NCBI GenBank assembly: GCA_038380435.1
Contig: JAWZYU010000004.1
Coordinates: forward strand, 23,968,001-24,032,000
DNA length: 64,000 bases
Direction of reading: 5' to 3'
DNA from: Ryuthela nishihirai
Taxonomy: Eukaryota; Arthropoda; Arachnida; Araneae; Heptathelidae
The position numbers and the translations under genes were made by a program. The notes under the pieces were generated by a model that made no database searches, had not been told where the DNA came from, and was given only the letters and a program-made list of their open reading frames with translations. This document shows, in pieces, positions 22,331-33,557 of the stretch (within the stretch, counting starts at the first letter, position 1; each line of letters starts with the position of its first letter).

Positions 22331-22670
22331 CTGGGGTGACTAGATTTAAAGGAAAAGATCCGGGACTTTTGAAAATACAATTTGGAGGATTGACCAGCTA
22401 AAGACATGTACGTCTTGACACACATGTCAATCCAATCCAGGGACGTTTGTCATTTCTAGTTTGACAGCTCTCAATTGACGATTTTAAATTTTAGCCTCAA
22501 TTTTCCTGTCGCCTGCATTATCTACCGAAATTTTTATTATAAAAGATCTGCTCATGCTGTAAATTTAACATTAAAATTAATACGTAAAAAATCCCATTGG
22601 ACATTTATTCGTTGGTGATGGAGCTTCTCATTCAGGAGCTAACCTTGGAAAACGGATGTCTGGTCGCCCT
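22331..22670. mobile_element. Possible non-autonomous hAT-like element
   Basis: CTGGGGTGACTAGA at the left and, read inward from the right, TAGGGCGACCAGAC are similar, and both carry GAC(C/T)AGA followed by a nearby CGGGAC or CGGATG. No convincing 8-bp duplication was found, so edges are approximate. Confidence 0.35.
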
Positions 22671-23744
22671 ATATTATGTACTAACTACATTAGTTTACAG
22701 TGCAATGTAGAAGTAGGAAATATATTTATAACTAACTGTTGGTTATTATACCCACTATGAATATTATTACTTTGTGTGAAACAATAAAAATAGTGCTTTC
22801 CAAAGTCTATGTAGTCACCTCACAAATTGTACACTGCAGCAATTTTACACCATTTTTCATGAGAGCTGTCATGTCATACATAAAGTACTCCCCTACTTCT
22901 TTTTGCTTGACATTCATAGGAAAGGAAAATATAAGTTTGGGTGGTAGCCAGGCTGGCACTAGCTATTTTGCCACCCCTTTTTCCAAGTCTGATCTTAGAT
23001 ATTAATGATTAATTTACTAAATTTAATGTAATTTTTAAAAGCAAGCAAGTCAAATTTACTGCAGGTATGGTCATTAGTTTGTTTGCAAATTTGCTGCTTG
23101 GTGGTGTAGTGCTGCCCTTGGTGGTATCAATGCAGTGGCCATTGCAAGGTGGGATGATCTCACATCCCAAAGGCTTAAGAGAGGCAATCAGAGAATCATA
23201 ATAAACATTTGCCTTTCCATTTTTTCCATTACCATGTTTTGAAAAATACACATTTGTGAAAAGGCAGTGATATTACCTTATCAGATTTGTGTGACCTTCC
23301 TTGAAGACAGCTGAAATATTTTTGTCACCATTAGTGGATACAGCAAATGTCTACTCTTATACCTATGGATGTGCATATGTTAATTTTATTTAAAAAGCAA
23401 AATTTTTTTCAAAAATATAAAGAAAACAGACATCAATAAAATAACTTTTAATTTGTGAATGGTTCACACTGTTATAAGAATTATTTAATAATTTAGTACC
23501 ATTAACCTTTAACTGGTGCCAGGGTTTTCTCTAAAAATGCAACTCAACTTCGAACTGTATTATGAAATAGCTAATGAGTGAAATAGTTCACATTACATAC
23601 TAAGAGAAAGAGCATTCAATTCTGAACAAAAAAATATAAAAATTGAAAGGAAAAAAAATGTAGGTAAACATAAAAAAAAAATGCAAGGTCATTTAGAGTG
23701 ATTTTTGAAAACCATATACTCAACTTTTGCACTGTAAGGGGTAG
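22671..23744. other. Unannotated AT-rich stretch
   Basis: No exon, RNA gene or recognised transposon could be supported. Short frames here lack family resemblance. Confidence 0.45.
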
Positions 23745-23945
23745 ATAATTCTGAATTGTGAATATTATAGAAATGTATGTAATCACTCTTAGTTCCACTT
23801 TGATATTAAATTTAAAGGAAAAACTATTGAGCAAGGTGGAATACGAACCCTCAATCTGATAACATCAGGTGACATCCTGCTCAAGACAATTTTTCCTCTA
23901 AATTTGATATCAGTGTGAAACTAAGAGAGATTACATACAATTCTG
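23745..23945. repeat. Inverted pair of SINE-A tails forming a hairpin
   Basis: The left part (GTATGTAATCACTCTTAGTT ... TTTAAAGGAAAAACT) is the imperfect reverse complement of the right part (ATTTTTCCTCTAAATTTGAT ... AGAGAGATTACATAC). Between them lies a remnant of the tRNA-like head (GAACCCTCAATC). The matched arms extend beyond the SINE body into flanking bases, which suggests an inverted duplication and not two independent insertions. Confidence 0.6.
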
Positions 23946-24185
23946 TTAAAACTAGCATAGATAAATTTAAATCTATAAATATTATAGTTATTCATTTTTA
24001 ATTCTTCAATCACACCAACAATAATAAGAAAAATTTGTCAAATTGTCAAAATTAGTGGCAAGACAGACTGATTTTTAATTGGTATAAAAATTATAGAACT
24101 TTTAAAAGACAGAACAAAAAATATAGGACAAAAACATGTTTTTCAATTTTTTATAATTTCTAAGACAGCACCCTAAAATTATAAG

Positions 24186-24245
24186 ACTGCCAGACCTCTG
24201 TGGCAAGCAGCTGCTTGAGGGGGTATTTTTTTATTTTTTATAAAA
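24186..24245 (+). mobile_element. SINE-B fragment, 3' end only
   Basis: CCAGACCTCTGTGGCAAGCA through GCTTGAGGGGG and a T-rich tail match the SINE-B 3' end. Confidence 0.75.
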
Positions 24246-24334
24246 TATAGGACAAATGGTCACTGTACTTATGCCCCATACTATTAACCAATCTCACTAA
24301 TTAATCTTAATAACAAAATAGTTATATCAGCAAG

Positions 24335-24530
24335 TGGTTTTCTGCATGCTTGACTATACAGTCAAATGGATCTGGGTTTGTCCCTGGGTAAGGCATGGAT
24401 GTTTATTTGTGTTATCTTTCTGCTGATGCCTCACCTACCTCACAAACCTTGTCTATGGGATACTATACTGACAGGTTCCTATAAGACCTGTGGCAAGTAG
24501 CTCTTGAGGGAGATTTATTTATTCAATTAG
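24335..24530 (+). mobile_element. SINE-B copy, diverged
   Basis: Contains GACCTGGGTTTG-like head remnants (GATCTGGGTTTGTCCC), GTAAGGCATGGATGTTTATT and an eroded 3' end (GGCAAGTAGCTCTTGAGGG). More diverged than the 20497 copy. Confidence 0.75.
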
Positions 24531-25014
24531 CTGAGGTTTTAAAGCTATTTTGTAATTACCTTTCTAATTTTTTTTTCAGGTTGAACTTTAATGATGTTAT
24601 ATTATTCACATGTTTGTTATTACACTTATGAGAGCACCATTCCGATGATTTCCATATTTCAGAATTGTTCATCCCTACAGACAACAGAAAAAGGATTTCC
24701 TGGGATTACTATTGTATCAATGAGAACATAATAGTTGCCAAATGGGTATAAAATTAGATTCTTTAAATATAATTCAAAAATGCACTTGAAACTACTTTGA
24801 AATACATCAGTGGCACATGTTTTCATTGCAGCAACTACTTTACATATTATTCTGTATTGTAGTCATTGTCACAACATATAATTTGATATGGATATGTAAT
24901 GCTTTAAAATTAATGATATAATTACATTATTGCTCTGCAATGAAAGATTAATTAGTGAGATTGGTTTAATGCATCATTTAGTGACTGTTTTGAAAAGTGC
25001 TTAATAATTACAAA
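24531..25014. other. Unannotated AT-rich spacer
   Basis: No supported feature. Confidence 0.5.
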
Positions 25015-25140
25015 CATCTGAAAAAAAGAGTTATTGCTGCCATGGCAGAAATCTAGAGAGTTGCAGGTTCGATTCCTGCTGTGGCAGTGATAATATTTTT
25101 TTGAGACGTTTGTAATAATTATTGAAGTCAATTTCTACAG
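25015..25140 (+). mobile_element. SINE-D, first copy (tRNA-like)
   Basis: GTTGCAGGTTCGATTCCTGC is a strong B-box arm, preceded by a weak head (GCCATGGCAG) and followed by a TTTTTTGAGACGTTTGTAAT tail that recurs in the next copy. Confidence 0.55.
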
Positions 25141-25264
25141 GTAATCTCTGTATTTATTATGGATGGATTTTTAATAATAAATGATTAAGGGTGATTGACC
25201 ACATTAAAATCTAAATTATTAGCAATAATTGGAAAAGTTGCCTCTCCTGAAGTATAGATGGTAC

Positions 25265-25450
25265 AAGGTCTGCCACATCTCAGTAGAAGATTTTAGCGTC
25301 TGCCTCGTGGTTTAATAGTAGAGCATTTGGACATGTATCTAGAGAGTTGCGGGTTTGATTCCCGCCGTGGAAGTAATAATTTTTTTGGATGTTTGTAATA
25401 ATTTTCTACAGGTAATCTGTGTATTTATTATGGGTGCTTGATAGTAGTTA
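25265..25450 (+). mobile_element. SINE-D, second copy (tRNA-like)
   Basis: TGCCTCGTGGTTTAATAGTA and GTTGCGGGTTTGATTCCCGC give A- and B-box regions, followed by TTTTTTTGGATGTTTGTAAT and TTTCTACAGGTAATCTGTGT, the same tail as the copy 260 bases upstream. The anticodon arm is distorted, so it is not a tRNA gene. Confidence 0.6.
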
Positions 25451-25865
25451 TTCTAGAAATAATTCTTCAGAGTGATTTACCCACAAATACAAGATTATTA
25501 ATGGACTATACAGTAACTGAAAGCTCAGCAGTGAAGTCAGTGGAGAAGGGTACAATTTTATTACCTGATATGGATCCTCTGATAATCTCTTCCTGAAACC
25601 CCAGGGATTAAGACCCCACTTTAGGAATTGTTTATTAAGAGTAGTCACAGCTCTGAATTAAACAGTGAAACCCAGAGTAGAATAGATATATAGAATGTAG
25701 CTGAAATTACCTATATGAACATAATCTCATAATCTTTTGACAACTCTGTGTTTATATCATTTTAAGAAAAGATATCAGTTTCATTTTACCATCTAATGAC
25801 TAGTCATTCAACTTTTTACGTTTTAAGAGAGAAAATGAAATATTTTTTTTTTTGTTTGGATATAT
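25451..25865. other. Unannotated spacer
   Basis: AT-rich, no supported feature. Confidence 0.5.
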
Positions 25866-28800
25866 TACAGTGGTTTGTAAATGGTAGCTAGGTTGTCAAT
25901 GGAAGGAGAGCTATGCACCAATCCCCTGTGATGATGCATAGAACCAGCCAGGCCTAGCACCCAATGTCTGACCCCACCTTCTCGTGGTACAGACCGTTAG
26001 TACCTTTCAAAAGAGATACTCTCTTGTGGAAGTGAATGGAATTGGAGGGCTGCCAGATTAGTGTGGCCTACTGATCTGGACAACTATGGCTACTTTTCTT
26101 TTTTTTTCTACCTGCTGAGGAGTGGTCAACCACACAGGGTCCTGGTGCTGACCATATAAACCCACTGGACTGGACAGATATATGGCTCTGAGCTTGATTA
26201 TGGATCCTGATTTTGCTGCACTGGTGGGCTTCTGTGGAGGGAAAATCTTCCGCTGTGTTTTCTGTTTGTTTATGGGTTGACAGCCCCAAGTGAATAGATT
26301 CACAGGATATGTTTATCAGCTGGTGGATAATCCTGAGCAGAGGTCATCGCAGGCACCTGAACTCTTTGTTTCTATTGGCTTCGTCAAATTCTACATTGGA
26401 GGAAGTCTTCCAGTATAGATGGCTTCAGCCTTTAGTGGTGGGGGAACAGGTCTTTGCCCCATGTCTGCGATTAGGGGGCTGTTTGATATTGTCAGCATTT
26501 CCTCTCTCAATAAACATAGTTTCTTTAACCATCCCACTAACAATTTTCTCTCCAGAGGTAGTTGGAATGTGAGGACTCTGTACAGAGCTTTTTCTCTTGA
26601 TGTCCACACACAAGAATTCCACAATTATAATTTAGATATTCTCGGCTTGCAAGAGACCAGATGGACAGATAAAAGTCAGATTCTTAAAAATAATCTTAAA
26701 TTTCTCTTTTCAGGGAGAGACGACAATAAGCATCACCAAGGCATGGGTCTGCTTCTCAGCAGACACGCTAGTAATGCTCCTCTAGGATATGAGTGCATTA
26801 ATGAAAGATTTCTTACAGCAAAATTTCACACAAGCGTTAAAGACTTGAATGTTATCTGCTGTTATGCCCCCACTGAGGATGCCAATGAGGATGAGAAGTA
26901 TAGGTTTTACTGACAACTTCAGAATATTTTGAATTCTGTCAAGAAAGGACATATTACCCTTGTTCTTGGTGACTTCAATGCCAAAGTTGGTACTGACTCT
27001 GACCTTTGGGGAGGAATAATAGACCCTTTTGGTATTGGTAGCTGCAATGGCAATGGGCAATGTCTTCTACAGGTAAGTAAACTCAATGGATTCAGAATAA
27101 CTAACACTTATTACAAACACCATGACATATATAAGTACACATGGGTTTCAAGCTCACCCGATGGGCTGCATAAGAATATGATTGATTATATATTAATTAA
27201 TAGCAAATGGGCTAGTTGTGTTAGGAATACCAGGTCATATAGGGGAGCTGAAATTGGATCTGACCATTACATTCCCAGACACCTTGTTAAAAGTGTCTTG
27301 CAACTTAAACTTAAAAAGTGTTGTGCTTGGGTTAAAAAATTTACTTTTAATACTGAAGCTCTGAAAGACCCAGTTATAGCCAAAGCTTACCATGATAGGT
27401 TACTTAGTCATTATGACAGTCATGGAATGCTTACTACTGAAGTTGAGGAAGAATGGGATCATTTTAAACAGGTTTTTTTGGACACTAACAGTAACTCTTT
27501 TAGGAAAAAAGGAGCAGAAGAGACAGAATTATCTGAGTGATAAGGCACTTGAGCTTATTTCAGAAAGAAAGAACTGCAGGAATGTCCTTAATCAATACCC
27601 TACTAATCGTAACAGAAAGCATTAGAGAGACCTTAATAAATGTGTAAAAGATCAGTTAGCTGCTGATAAGAATCTTTGGCTTGATGGTTTGGCTGACAAA
27701 GCCGAGTAAGCAGTTAGACAGCACAACAGCAGAGAGCTGTACCAGATAGTAATGTTTTGTGTGGTAGAAAACGGACAGGTATACAGGGATTGAAGGATAA
27801 ACAAGGTAAGGTTATAGAAGGTGAGGATTCTGTCATGGCTAGGTGGGCGGAGCATTTCAGTGCTATTCTAAACAATGTGGTTCTTTCTATTCCCATTGTT
27901 TGCAATGATGATAGATGCATCGGTGGCTTTAATGTTGGCCCTATAACACAATCTGAAGTTATTTTGGCTGTTTCTAAACTTAAACTACATAAATCCCCAG
28001 GGGTATATGAAATTACTATGGAAATGCTTAGAGCTGGGAATGTTTCGGTTACCACTTGGATGACTGAAATTCTGAATATCTTTTATGATAAAGGCATGGT
28101 TCCTAAAGATTTTACCAGAGCTATTGTTATCCCTATTTTCAAAAAAGGTGATCGCAGTTCTTGTGATAACTATAGGGATATCAGCCTACTCTCTGTTCCA
28201 GGTAAAGTTCTTTCCATGATTGTGCTTAATAGAATTAAGAATATGGTTGACAGTCAATTGCGTGATGAGCAGTGTGGATTCAGAAGTAGTAGGGGATGTG
28301 TGGATGAGATATTTTCACTTAGGCAGATTCTTGAGAAATGTTTAGAGTTTCAGAAACCTTTGGTTTCTAGCTTTGTTGATTTCAAAAAGGCCTTCGACTC
28401 CGTTGATCGTCATAATTTGTGATTGATTGTAAAATCATGTGGTATACCAGACAAGTTAGTTAACATTATGGAAGCTCTCTATAATAACACTGAATCGTGT
28501 GTGAGAGTTGGTAAGGCTTGTAGCAATTGGTTTAGCATTACTTCTGGTGTTCGACAAGGGTGCATTTTGTGTCCTTTTCTCTTTAGCTTGGTTATTGATT
28601 ATGTTATGTGAAATTCACATCGAGGGAAAGATTTTGGCCTTAAATGGACTGGAGATAAGAAAATTTCTGATTTAGATTATGCTGATGATTTAGCCCTTTT
28701 GGCAAATGATGTTGATTAGATGAACTCTTTCATTCGAGCTGTTGATGAAACTGGTAGTAGAGTAGGTTTGGTTATAAACAGAGAGAAAACTAAAGTGATG

Positions 28801-29483
28801 AAAATTGATGAGGCAGGCTGTGATTCAGTTAATCTGAATGGTTGCAGTCTTGAGCAGGTGTCACAGTTTAATTATCTTGGGAGCTATGTAACAGACAATG
28901 GTGATGTGTGGCATGAGATTAACAGATGAATAGGGGTTGCTGCCTGGACTTTTAAGATTCTATGGAGAGTGTGGAGAAATAGGCGTGTACACCTAAAGAC
29001 TAAAATTAGACTATAATAGTTTGGTTCTTTCTAGGGTTAGTTATGGTAGTGAAACTTGGACACTTTGTAAACAAGATAACAGGAAACTAGATGCTTTTGA
29101 TTCCAGATGCTAATGCAGTATCTTGGGTATTAGGTGGTTCAACTTTGTAACTAATGATGAGGTTAGGCAAAGGAGTTTGCAACCTCCTTTAAGAGCATAT
29201 TGTGCAGAGAGAGACTCTGTCAGTTTGGCCATGTTGCCCGTATTAATAATTATAGATTGGCGAATAGGGTTATGAACGGTGTGCCTAAAGGCCTCTGAAA
29301 GCAGGGGAGACCTAGGATGCAGTGGGCAGACAATGTCAAACAGGACCTTGTTAGAATTGGTGTGCAGTGGCCAGATGCAGTAGATGTAGCTCAGGATAGA
29401 CTTGCTTGGAGAACTAAATTGCACGGTCTGGTTGGACCTCCGTAGCCCATGGCTGCTTGAGGATGAGGATGATGATGATATTA
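25866..29483 (+). mobile_element. Nearly full-length LINE-1f copy
   Basis: About 3.6 kb: a non-coding 5' region (25866-26415), an endonuclease plus reverse-transcriptase ORF (26419-29440, broken) and a short 3' end finishing in a GAT-rich microsatellite (29458-29480). There is one ORF, an AP-like endonuclease and no RNase H, which points to an RTE-like LINE; the clade call is tentative. This is the best reference copy in the window for the minus-strand copies at 9541, 34760 and 51620. Confidence 0.93.
26419..29440 (+). pseudogene. LINE-1f endonuclease/reverse-transcriptase ORF, inactivated
   Basis: The AP-like endonuclease shows GSWNVRTLYRAFSLD, LGLQETRWTD, VICCYAPTED, LVLGDFNAKVGTDS and the GSDHY motif near 27255. 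The reverse transcriptase shows TRAIVIPIFKKGDRSSCDNY, DEQCGFRSSRGC, SFVDFKKAFDSVD (first catalytic Asp), SGVRQGCILCPFLFSLVIDY and LDYADDLALLAND (catalytic DD). In-frame stops sit at 26911, 28420, 28609, 28717 and 28927, and frames shift near 27480-27540 and after 27600. Several stops look like a single C-to-T change (for example CGA to TGA at 28927). The protein would nick target DNA and copy its own RNA there. Confidence 0.9.
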
Positions 29484-29981
29484 CAGTTTATCTTTTTTTA
29501 AATCTTCCAGTAGTTTGTATTTTAGAAGGCAATAAAGTTAAAATTTGGCAAAACTTGAAAAGTGTGAATAGTATGTGTGATAAATGCAATATTTAGTTGA
29601 AGAGTGAGAAGTCAATGCAATCAGTGTTAAATACACAGGAGTGAGAGAAAAACTAAATATTTTTGTTTTAAAACATAAATCAATTTTTTTCCATTTAATT
29701 GGTACTAATAAAATATTATTTGCATTTTCAAAAATCTTCTGTAGTTTGAATTTCCATTATTAAATGGTGCTGAAATTGGAAATAACAAATCTTTAGTCTT
29801 TGGAAATGAACATTCAATATTCTCTATGGATGATTTGTCTTCCTAATTTGAAAACCCTTTCCGTGTAACGGCATATTCTGTTATATTTTACAACAATGGA
29901 TAAGAAAAGATGCACACTTTCCCATAACTTTTCTGGCTTGGCTACGAAGTAATCATATCAGTGTTCCCTTGTTGCATATGG
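29484..29981. other. Unannotated AT-rich spacer
   Basis: No supported feature. Confidence 0.5.
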
Positions 29982-29993
29982 ACATACACTGTG

Positions 29994-30375
29994 GGGTGGG
30001 GGTGGCTTAGTTGGTAGCATGCCAAGCTCACAGTCTGTAGTTCCCAGGTTCGAGTCCCAGCTGGGTCAGCATTGATATTTATCTCCGCAAAATTTCCACC
30101 CTGCCCACAGTCAGTAGGGGACACTGATGGGCTTGGAAAGGCCGCCATCTGTTGGATGGGACATTAAGCCATGGCCCCGTTTATGGGAGAGCCATACCCT
30201 GTGCACGTTAAACAATACACTGGATGGCCTTGACGGGAGTCTACCATCTGTCTCCCAACAGTTGTTCCAGTATGTCCCCTCCCCCCAACCTTCTCTGAGC
30301 CTTTGGGGTCCATGTGACCTGGCCATTTAGCCCATGGTGTGCAAAAAAAGGGCCCCTCAGAGGTAAAGCAACCCA
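29994..30375 (+). mobile_element. SINE-C, full length, with 12-bp target duplication
   Basis: Flanked by ACATACACTGTG at 29982-29993 and 30376-30387. The head has GTGGCTTAGTTGGTAGCATG and GGTTCGAGTCCCAGCTGGG; the core is GTGCACGTTAAACAATACAC; the 3' end is AAAGCAACCCA. More diverged than the 8059 and 14919 copies. Confidence 0.92.
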
Positions 30376-30469
30376 ACATACACTGTGAAGCGTTGGTCAG
30401 AATTCATTGTATCAAATCTAAGCATGCATTCACTTACAGTGGCCAACAGGAACAATTATTTCCTAACCT

Positions 30470-30768
30470 TAGTATGGAGGGGCTCAGTCTGTAGCATGCC
30501 AAGCTCATAATTTGCAGTTTCCAGGTTCGAGTCCCAGCTGGGTCAGCACTGAGATTTATCTCCACAAAACTCCCCTCCCTATGCATGGTCAGTAGGGGAC
30601 ACTGATGGGCTTGGAAAGGCTGTCGTCCACTGGATGGGATGTTAAGCTGTGGCCCTGTGTGCAGCAGACACACTGGATGGCCTTGACAGGAGGCTACCAT
30701 CTGTCTCCCAACTGCTGTTCCCATGGGCCTCTCCCCCAACCTTCTCTGAGCCTTTAGGATCCTTGTGA
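30470..30768 (+). mobile_element. SINE-C, 3'-truncated copy
   Basis: tRNA-like head (GGGGCTCAGTCTGTAGCATG, GGTTCGAGTCCCAGCTGGG) and body up to GGATCCTTGTGAC, where it stops and the next copy begins within its own head. A segment around the GTGCACGTTAAAG core is deleted (GTGCAGCAGACACACTGG). Confidence 0.85.
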
Positions 30769-31120
30769 CTTTTAATTTGCTGTTACCAGGTTCGAGTCCC
30801 ACCTGGGTCAGTGTTGAGATTTATCTTCACAAAAAATTCCTCACCCTGCCCACAGTCAGTATAGGACACCAATGGGCTTGGAAAAGCCACTGTCTGTTGT
30901 ATGGGACATTAAGCTGTGGCTCTGTGTGTGGGAAAGCCATATCCTGTGCACGTTGAAAAACATGCTGGATGGTCTTGATGGGAGGCTACCATCTGTCTCC
31001 CAACAACTGCCCAGTAGCTTCCCTCCCTCAACATTCTCTGAGCCTTCGAGGTCCATGTGACCTGGCCATTTAGCCCATGGTGTGCAAAAAAGTGCTGCTC
31101 AGATGTAAAACAAACCAAAA
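30769..31120 (+). mobile_element. SINE-C copy fused head-to-tail to the previous one
   Basis: Starts inside the tRNA-like head (TGCTGTTACCAGGTTCGAGT) with no A box and runs to TGTGCAAAAAAGTGCTGCTC and AAACAAACC at the 3' end. The core reads GTGCACGTTGAAAAACATGC. Confidence 0.85.
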
Positions 31121-32132
31121 AAAATATACACATAATTTTTTTTTTAGTATGAGGAGGTGGGATTAAAATTTTATGTTTTGTTAGTGTAATTTTGTAATGA
31201 TTTCATAACTCTTACAGCATTGGATTTTTAGCATTAAATACATTAATAGCAAAAATAATTTTAAAATTTTTCAGCAGAACAGTTGAATGCAAGAACTTCA
31301 TCCTCAAGTAACTAAGGAACTATGTATGTCACATTTATACCAGACAAAACAACATTTAATTTTAAATAATATAGATTCAAATTAAAAATAAAGGCACAAT
31401 ATAAAAATCTGCTTTCATTTCGTTTTACATATTCAAATTACAGTTTGATCGAAAGGGGTAGGAGGATTCTGCCTTGGCTTTGCTGATACATGTAATATTG
31501 GGCTTGGAAAAGCTTGCATGCCCAGGTGTCAAAAGTACAGTATGATAGAGCACAGTATATCATTGTGAGTAGAAAACAATTGAGTTCTTCACTGATGACT
31601 GATCTTGTAAACAGGCATTGCCAAGAGTTTGTTCAATATGATGAAAATTTTTAAATATATATACACTTCAAGTTTTTTATTTTCATCATTTTATAAAACA
31701 TTTAATAAATGGACTATCATTTTTCTCCTCCTAACATGACTTTTTAATTTTATATTGCATTGCTGTTTCTGACTGAATCAGTATTCTGTATATTTAGTAT
31801 ATTACCTGTAGATTCTTCATTCATTAAATTGAAGACTCCAAAAGAAATATTAAAATAACTCAAAGGGGCTGTTGGGCTTACTCCCCCCCCCCAGCTAAAA
31901 TCAAAATAGGGAAATAAAACTGAATTATTGTATTTTATGAGAAAAAAGATATTAAGGTTTGGTAGTGATTCAGTTTAATGTTTAGTTTTGGGTGATATAA
32001 TTTTGAAAAACTGTAGAGCCCCCTTCCCCCAACTAAAACTTTTGGGTGTGCAAATGCAAAATAATATACCTATACTTTTTAGAAATAAATTATTAAATAA
32101 TAAAATTTATTACACTATTTTCCTTTCTATAG
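31121..32132. other. Upstream flank or 5' intron of the pallidin gene
   Basis: AT-rich, no exon seen. A 3' splice site (TTTCCTTTCTATAG) ends it at 32132, so transcription must start further upstream, with a non-coding first exon not identified here. Confidence 0.5.
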
Positions 32133-32301
32133 AATATGTGCGATTCAATGGGTGAAGTAAATGCATTGCCATTGATTGATGCAAGGGACAACCAAGCAGC
32201 AAAAGAAAGATTGTCAAAGGAAATTTTAGGAGATGAAACAGTTGAGATTAATAAAGATACCTTGCCTGAAGTTCCAGATAAGACTGATTTTGATAAAGCT
32301 G
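32133..32301 (+). CDS. BLOC1S6: BLOC-1 subunit 6 (pallidin), first coding exon
   Basis: Preceded by a polypyrimidine tract and AG (32131-32132) and followed by a GTAAAAG donor at 32302. The ATG at 32136 opens MCDSMGEVNALPLIDARDNQ and leads to PEVPDKTDFDKA, an acidic, low-complexity N-terminus like that of pallidin before its helices. It ends after the first base of a codon, and exon 2 at 44197 supplies the other two. Pallidin is a coiled-coil subunit of BLOC-1, the cytosolic complex for lysosome-related organelle biogenesis; it binds the other subunits and a syntaxin. The identification depends mainly on exons 2 and 3. Confidence 0.75.
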
Positions 32302-32824
32302 GTAAAAGTACTGCATTATGTTTATAACTGTTTTATGTATTAAGTGTAATTTTTTTGTTGCATCACCAACATTATTCACATATACTAATATGTACTGAGG
32401 ATAGTGTGCCAGCATGAAGATGGTTGAGATAGTCTGTTTCTTTAATAAAAACTGAGATATTTGAAAATATCATATTAAGATTTTGACTATACATTTGTTT
32501 TACCATTTTGTATTGTTTCAGAACTACACTAAAAAAATGGTAATTATTTCAGTTCTCTCCACCTAATTTTTATGCAACTTGCTTATAAAGACATAATTCT
32601 GATTATAATTTTCATAGATTTGCTCTTGATTGACCATTATTAACTTCCACACTTTAAAAAATATAAATTTTCAACCAAGAATTTTTAATTCTTTTTTAAT
32701 AAAGAGTTTTTACTTATTTTTCTAGGGATGATAACAAGCTCAATACTGTATTGAAAGGTCACAATTGTGAAACAGATGCTGATGATAGTAGTTTAGGAAG
32801 GGTTAAGAATTACTGAGCTCTGAA
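32302..32824 (+). other. Pallidin intron 1, unique part
   Basis: AT-rich intron sequence after the GTAAAAG donor with no repeat recognised. Intron 1 runs to 44196 and is otherwise made of transposons. Confidence 0.6.
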
Positions 32825-32990
32825 TCTGATTGGGTAAGGAGTTGGCTCAGTTGGCCAGGCTTGCAATCTGCAGTTCCCAAGTTTCAGTCCCACCTGTGCC
32901 AGCTTTGATATTTATCTTTGCTAAATTCCCATACGACTTCAGACCTAAAGTGAACACAGATGGACTTGGAAAATGTGTGGTTTGTTGAAT
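32825..32990 (+). mobile_element. SINE-C, old copy, first half (split by a Harbinger element)
   Basis: GTTGGCTCAGTTGGCCAGG, TCTGCAGTTCCCAAGTTTCA and GCCAGCTTTGATATTTATC are a worn tRNA-like head and body of SINE-C. The copy is cut at TTTGTTGAAT and resumes at 34444. Confidence 0.75.
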
Positions 32991-33238
32991 GGCTATGTCC
33001 ACACTTGTGCATTTTGCGTGTGCTAGGATGCGCCACAGCGCGTGCGTCCTAGCGCACGTGATGCATGCGCTAAGGCATGCCTCAAATCAGTTGAATGGTG
33101 CCGTTTTCAGTGATGCATGCTATAGCGCATGTACTTCCACCAGTAGTGGATTTTTGTTCAACATTTCGTTCAACTTCGTAGTTTGTCTGAAAGGTTGGGT
33201 CTATTTTTGTAATTATTGAGCTTGTGTTTTTAGTTCAC

Positions 33239-33285
33239 CATGTCGTCCGAACAAACATTGGCCTTTATTGAAGATTATAGGTTAA
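33239..33285 (+). pseudogene. Remnant of a MADF/Myb-like accessory protein
   Basis: ATG at 33240 opens MSSEQTLAFIEDYR, which fits the first helix of a MADF domain (FIExYR) as found in the DNA-binding ORF of Harbinger elements. The frame is then lost in AT-rich sequence. Very short, so the call depends on its place inside the element. Confidence 0.5.
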
Positions 33286-33365
33286 ATAATTCAACAGAGA
33301 TATAAATTATTAAATTAATTTAAATAAATAAAAAGATTAATTAAATAATTCATGAGATTATAGGT

Positions 33366-33557
33366 TTAAATATTCATTAAGGACATGAATATTGAATCAT
33401 CGGTAGCCAAATATCTAAGTGTGATCGCTAATTCCACTTCAGCTGGCATTGCTTCTCTGAAACAATAATTTTTTTTCGATCTTCGGCTCCACCATTCCCA
33501 AAAGCATGTAGAAGTTTGTTCTAGAGATTGGCCAGCGTTTTTTAACTCTTTGAGCAA
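33366..33557 (-). pseudogene. Remnant of a Harbinger transposase N-terminus
   Basis: The minus strand encodes PAEVELAITLRYLATDDSIF, which matches the conserved LAxTLRxLATGDSF block near the start of HARBI1-like nucleases. Upstream in the frame is LKELKNAGQSLEQTSTCF, without recognised identity. The catalytic DDE region is missing from the element. Confidence 0.7.
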
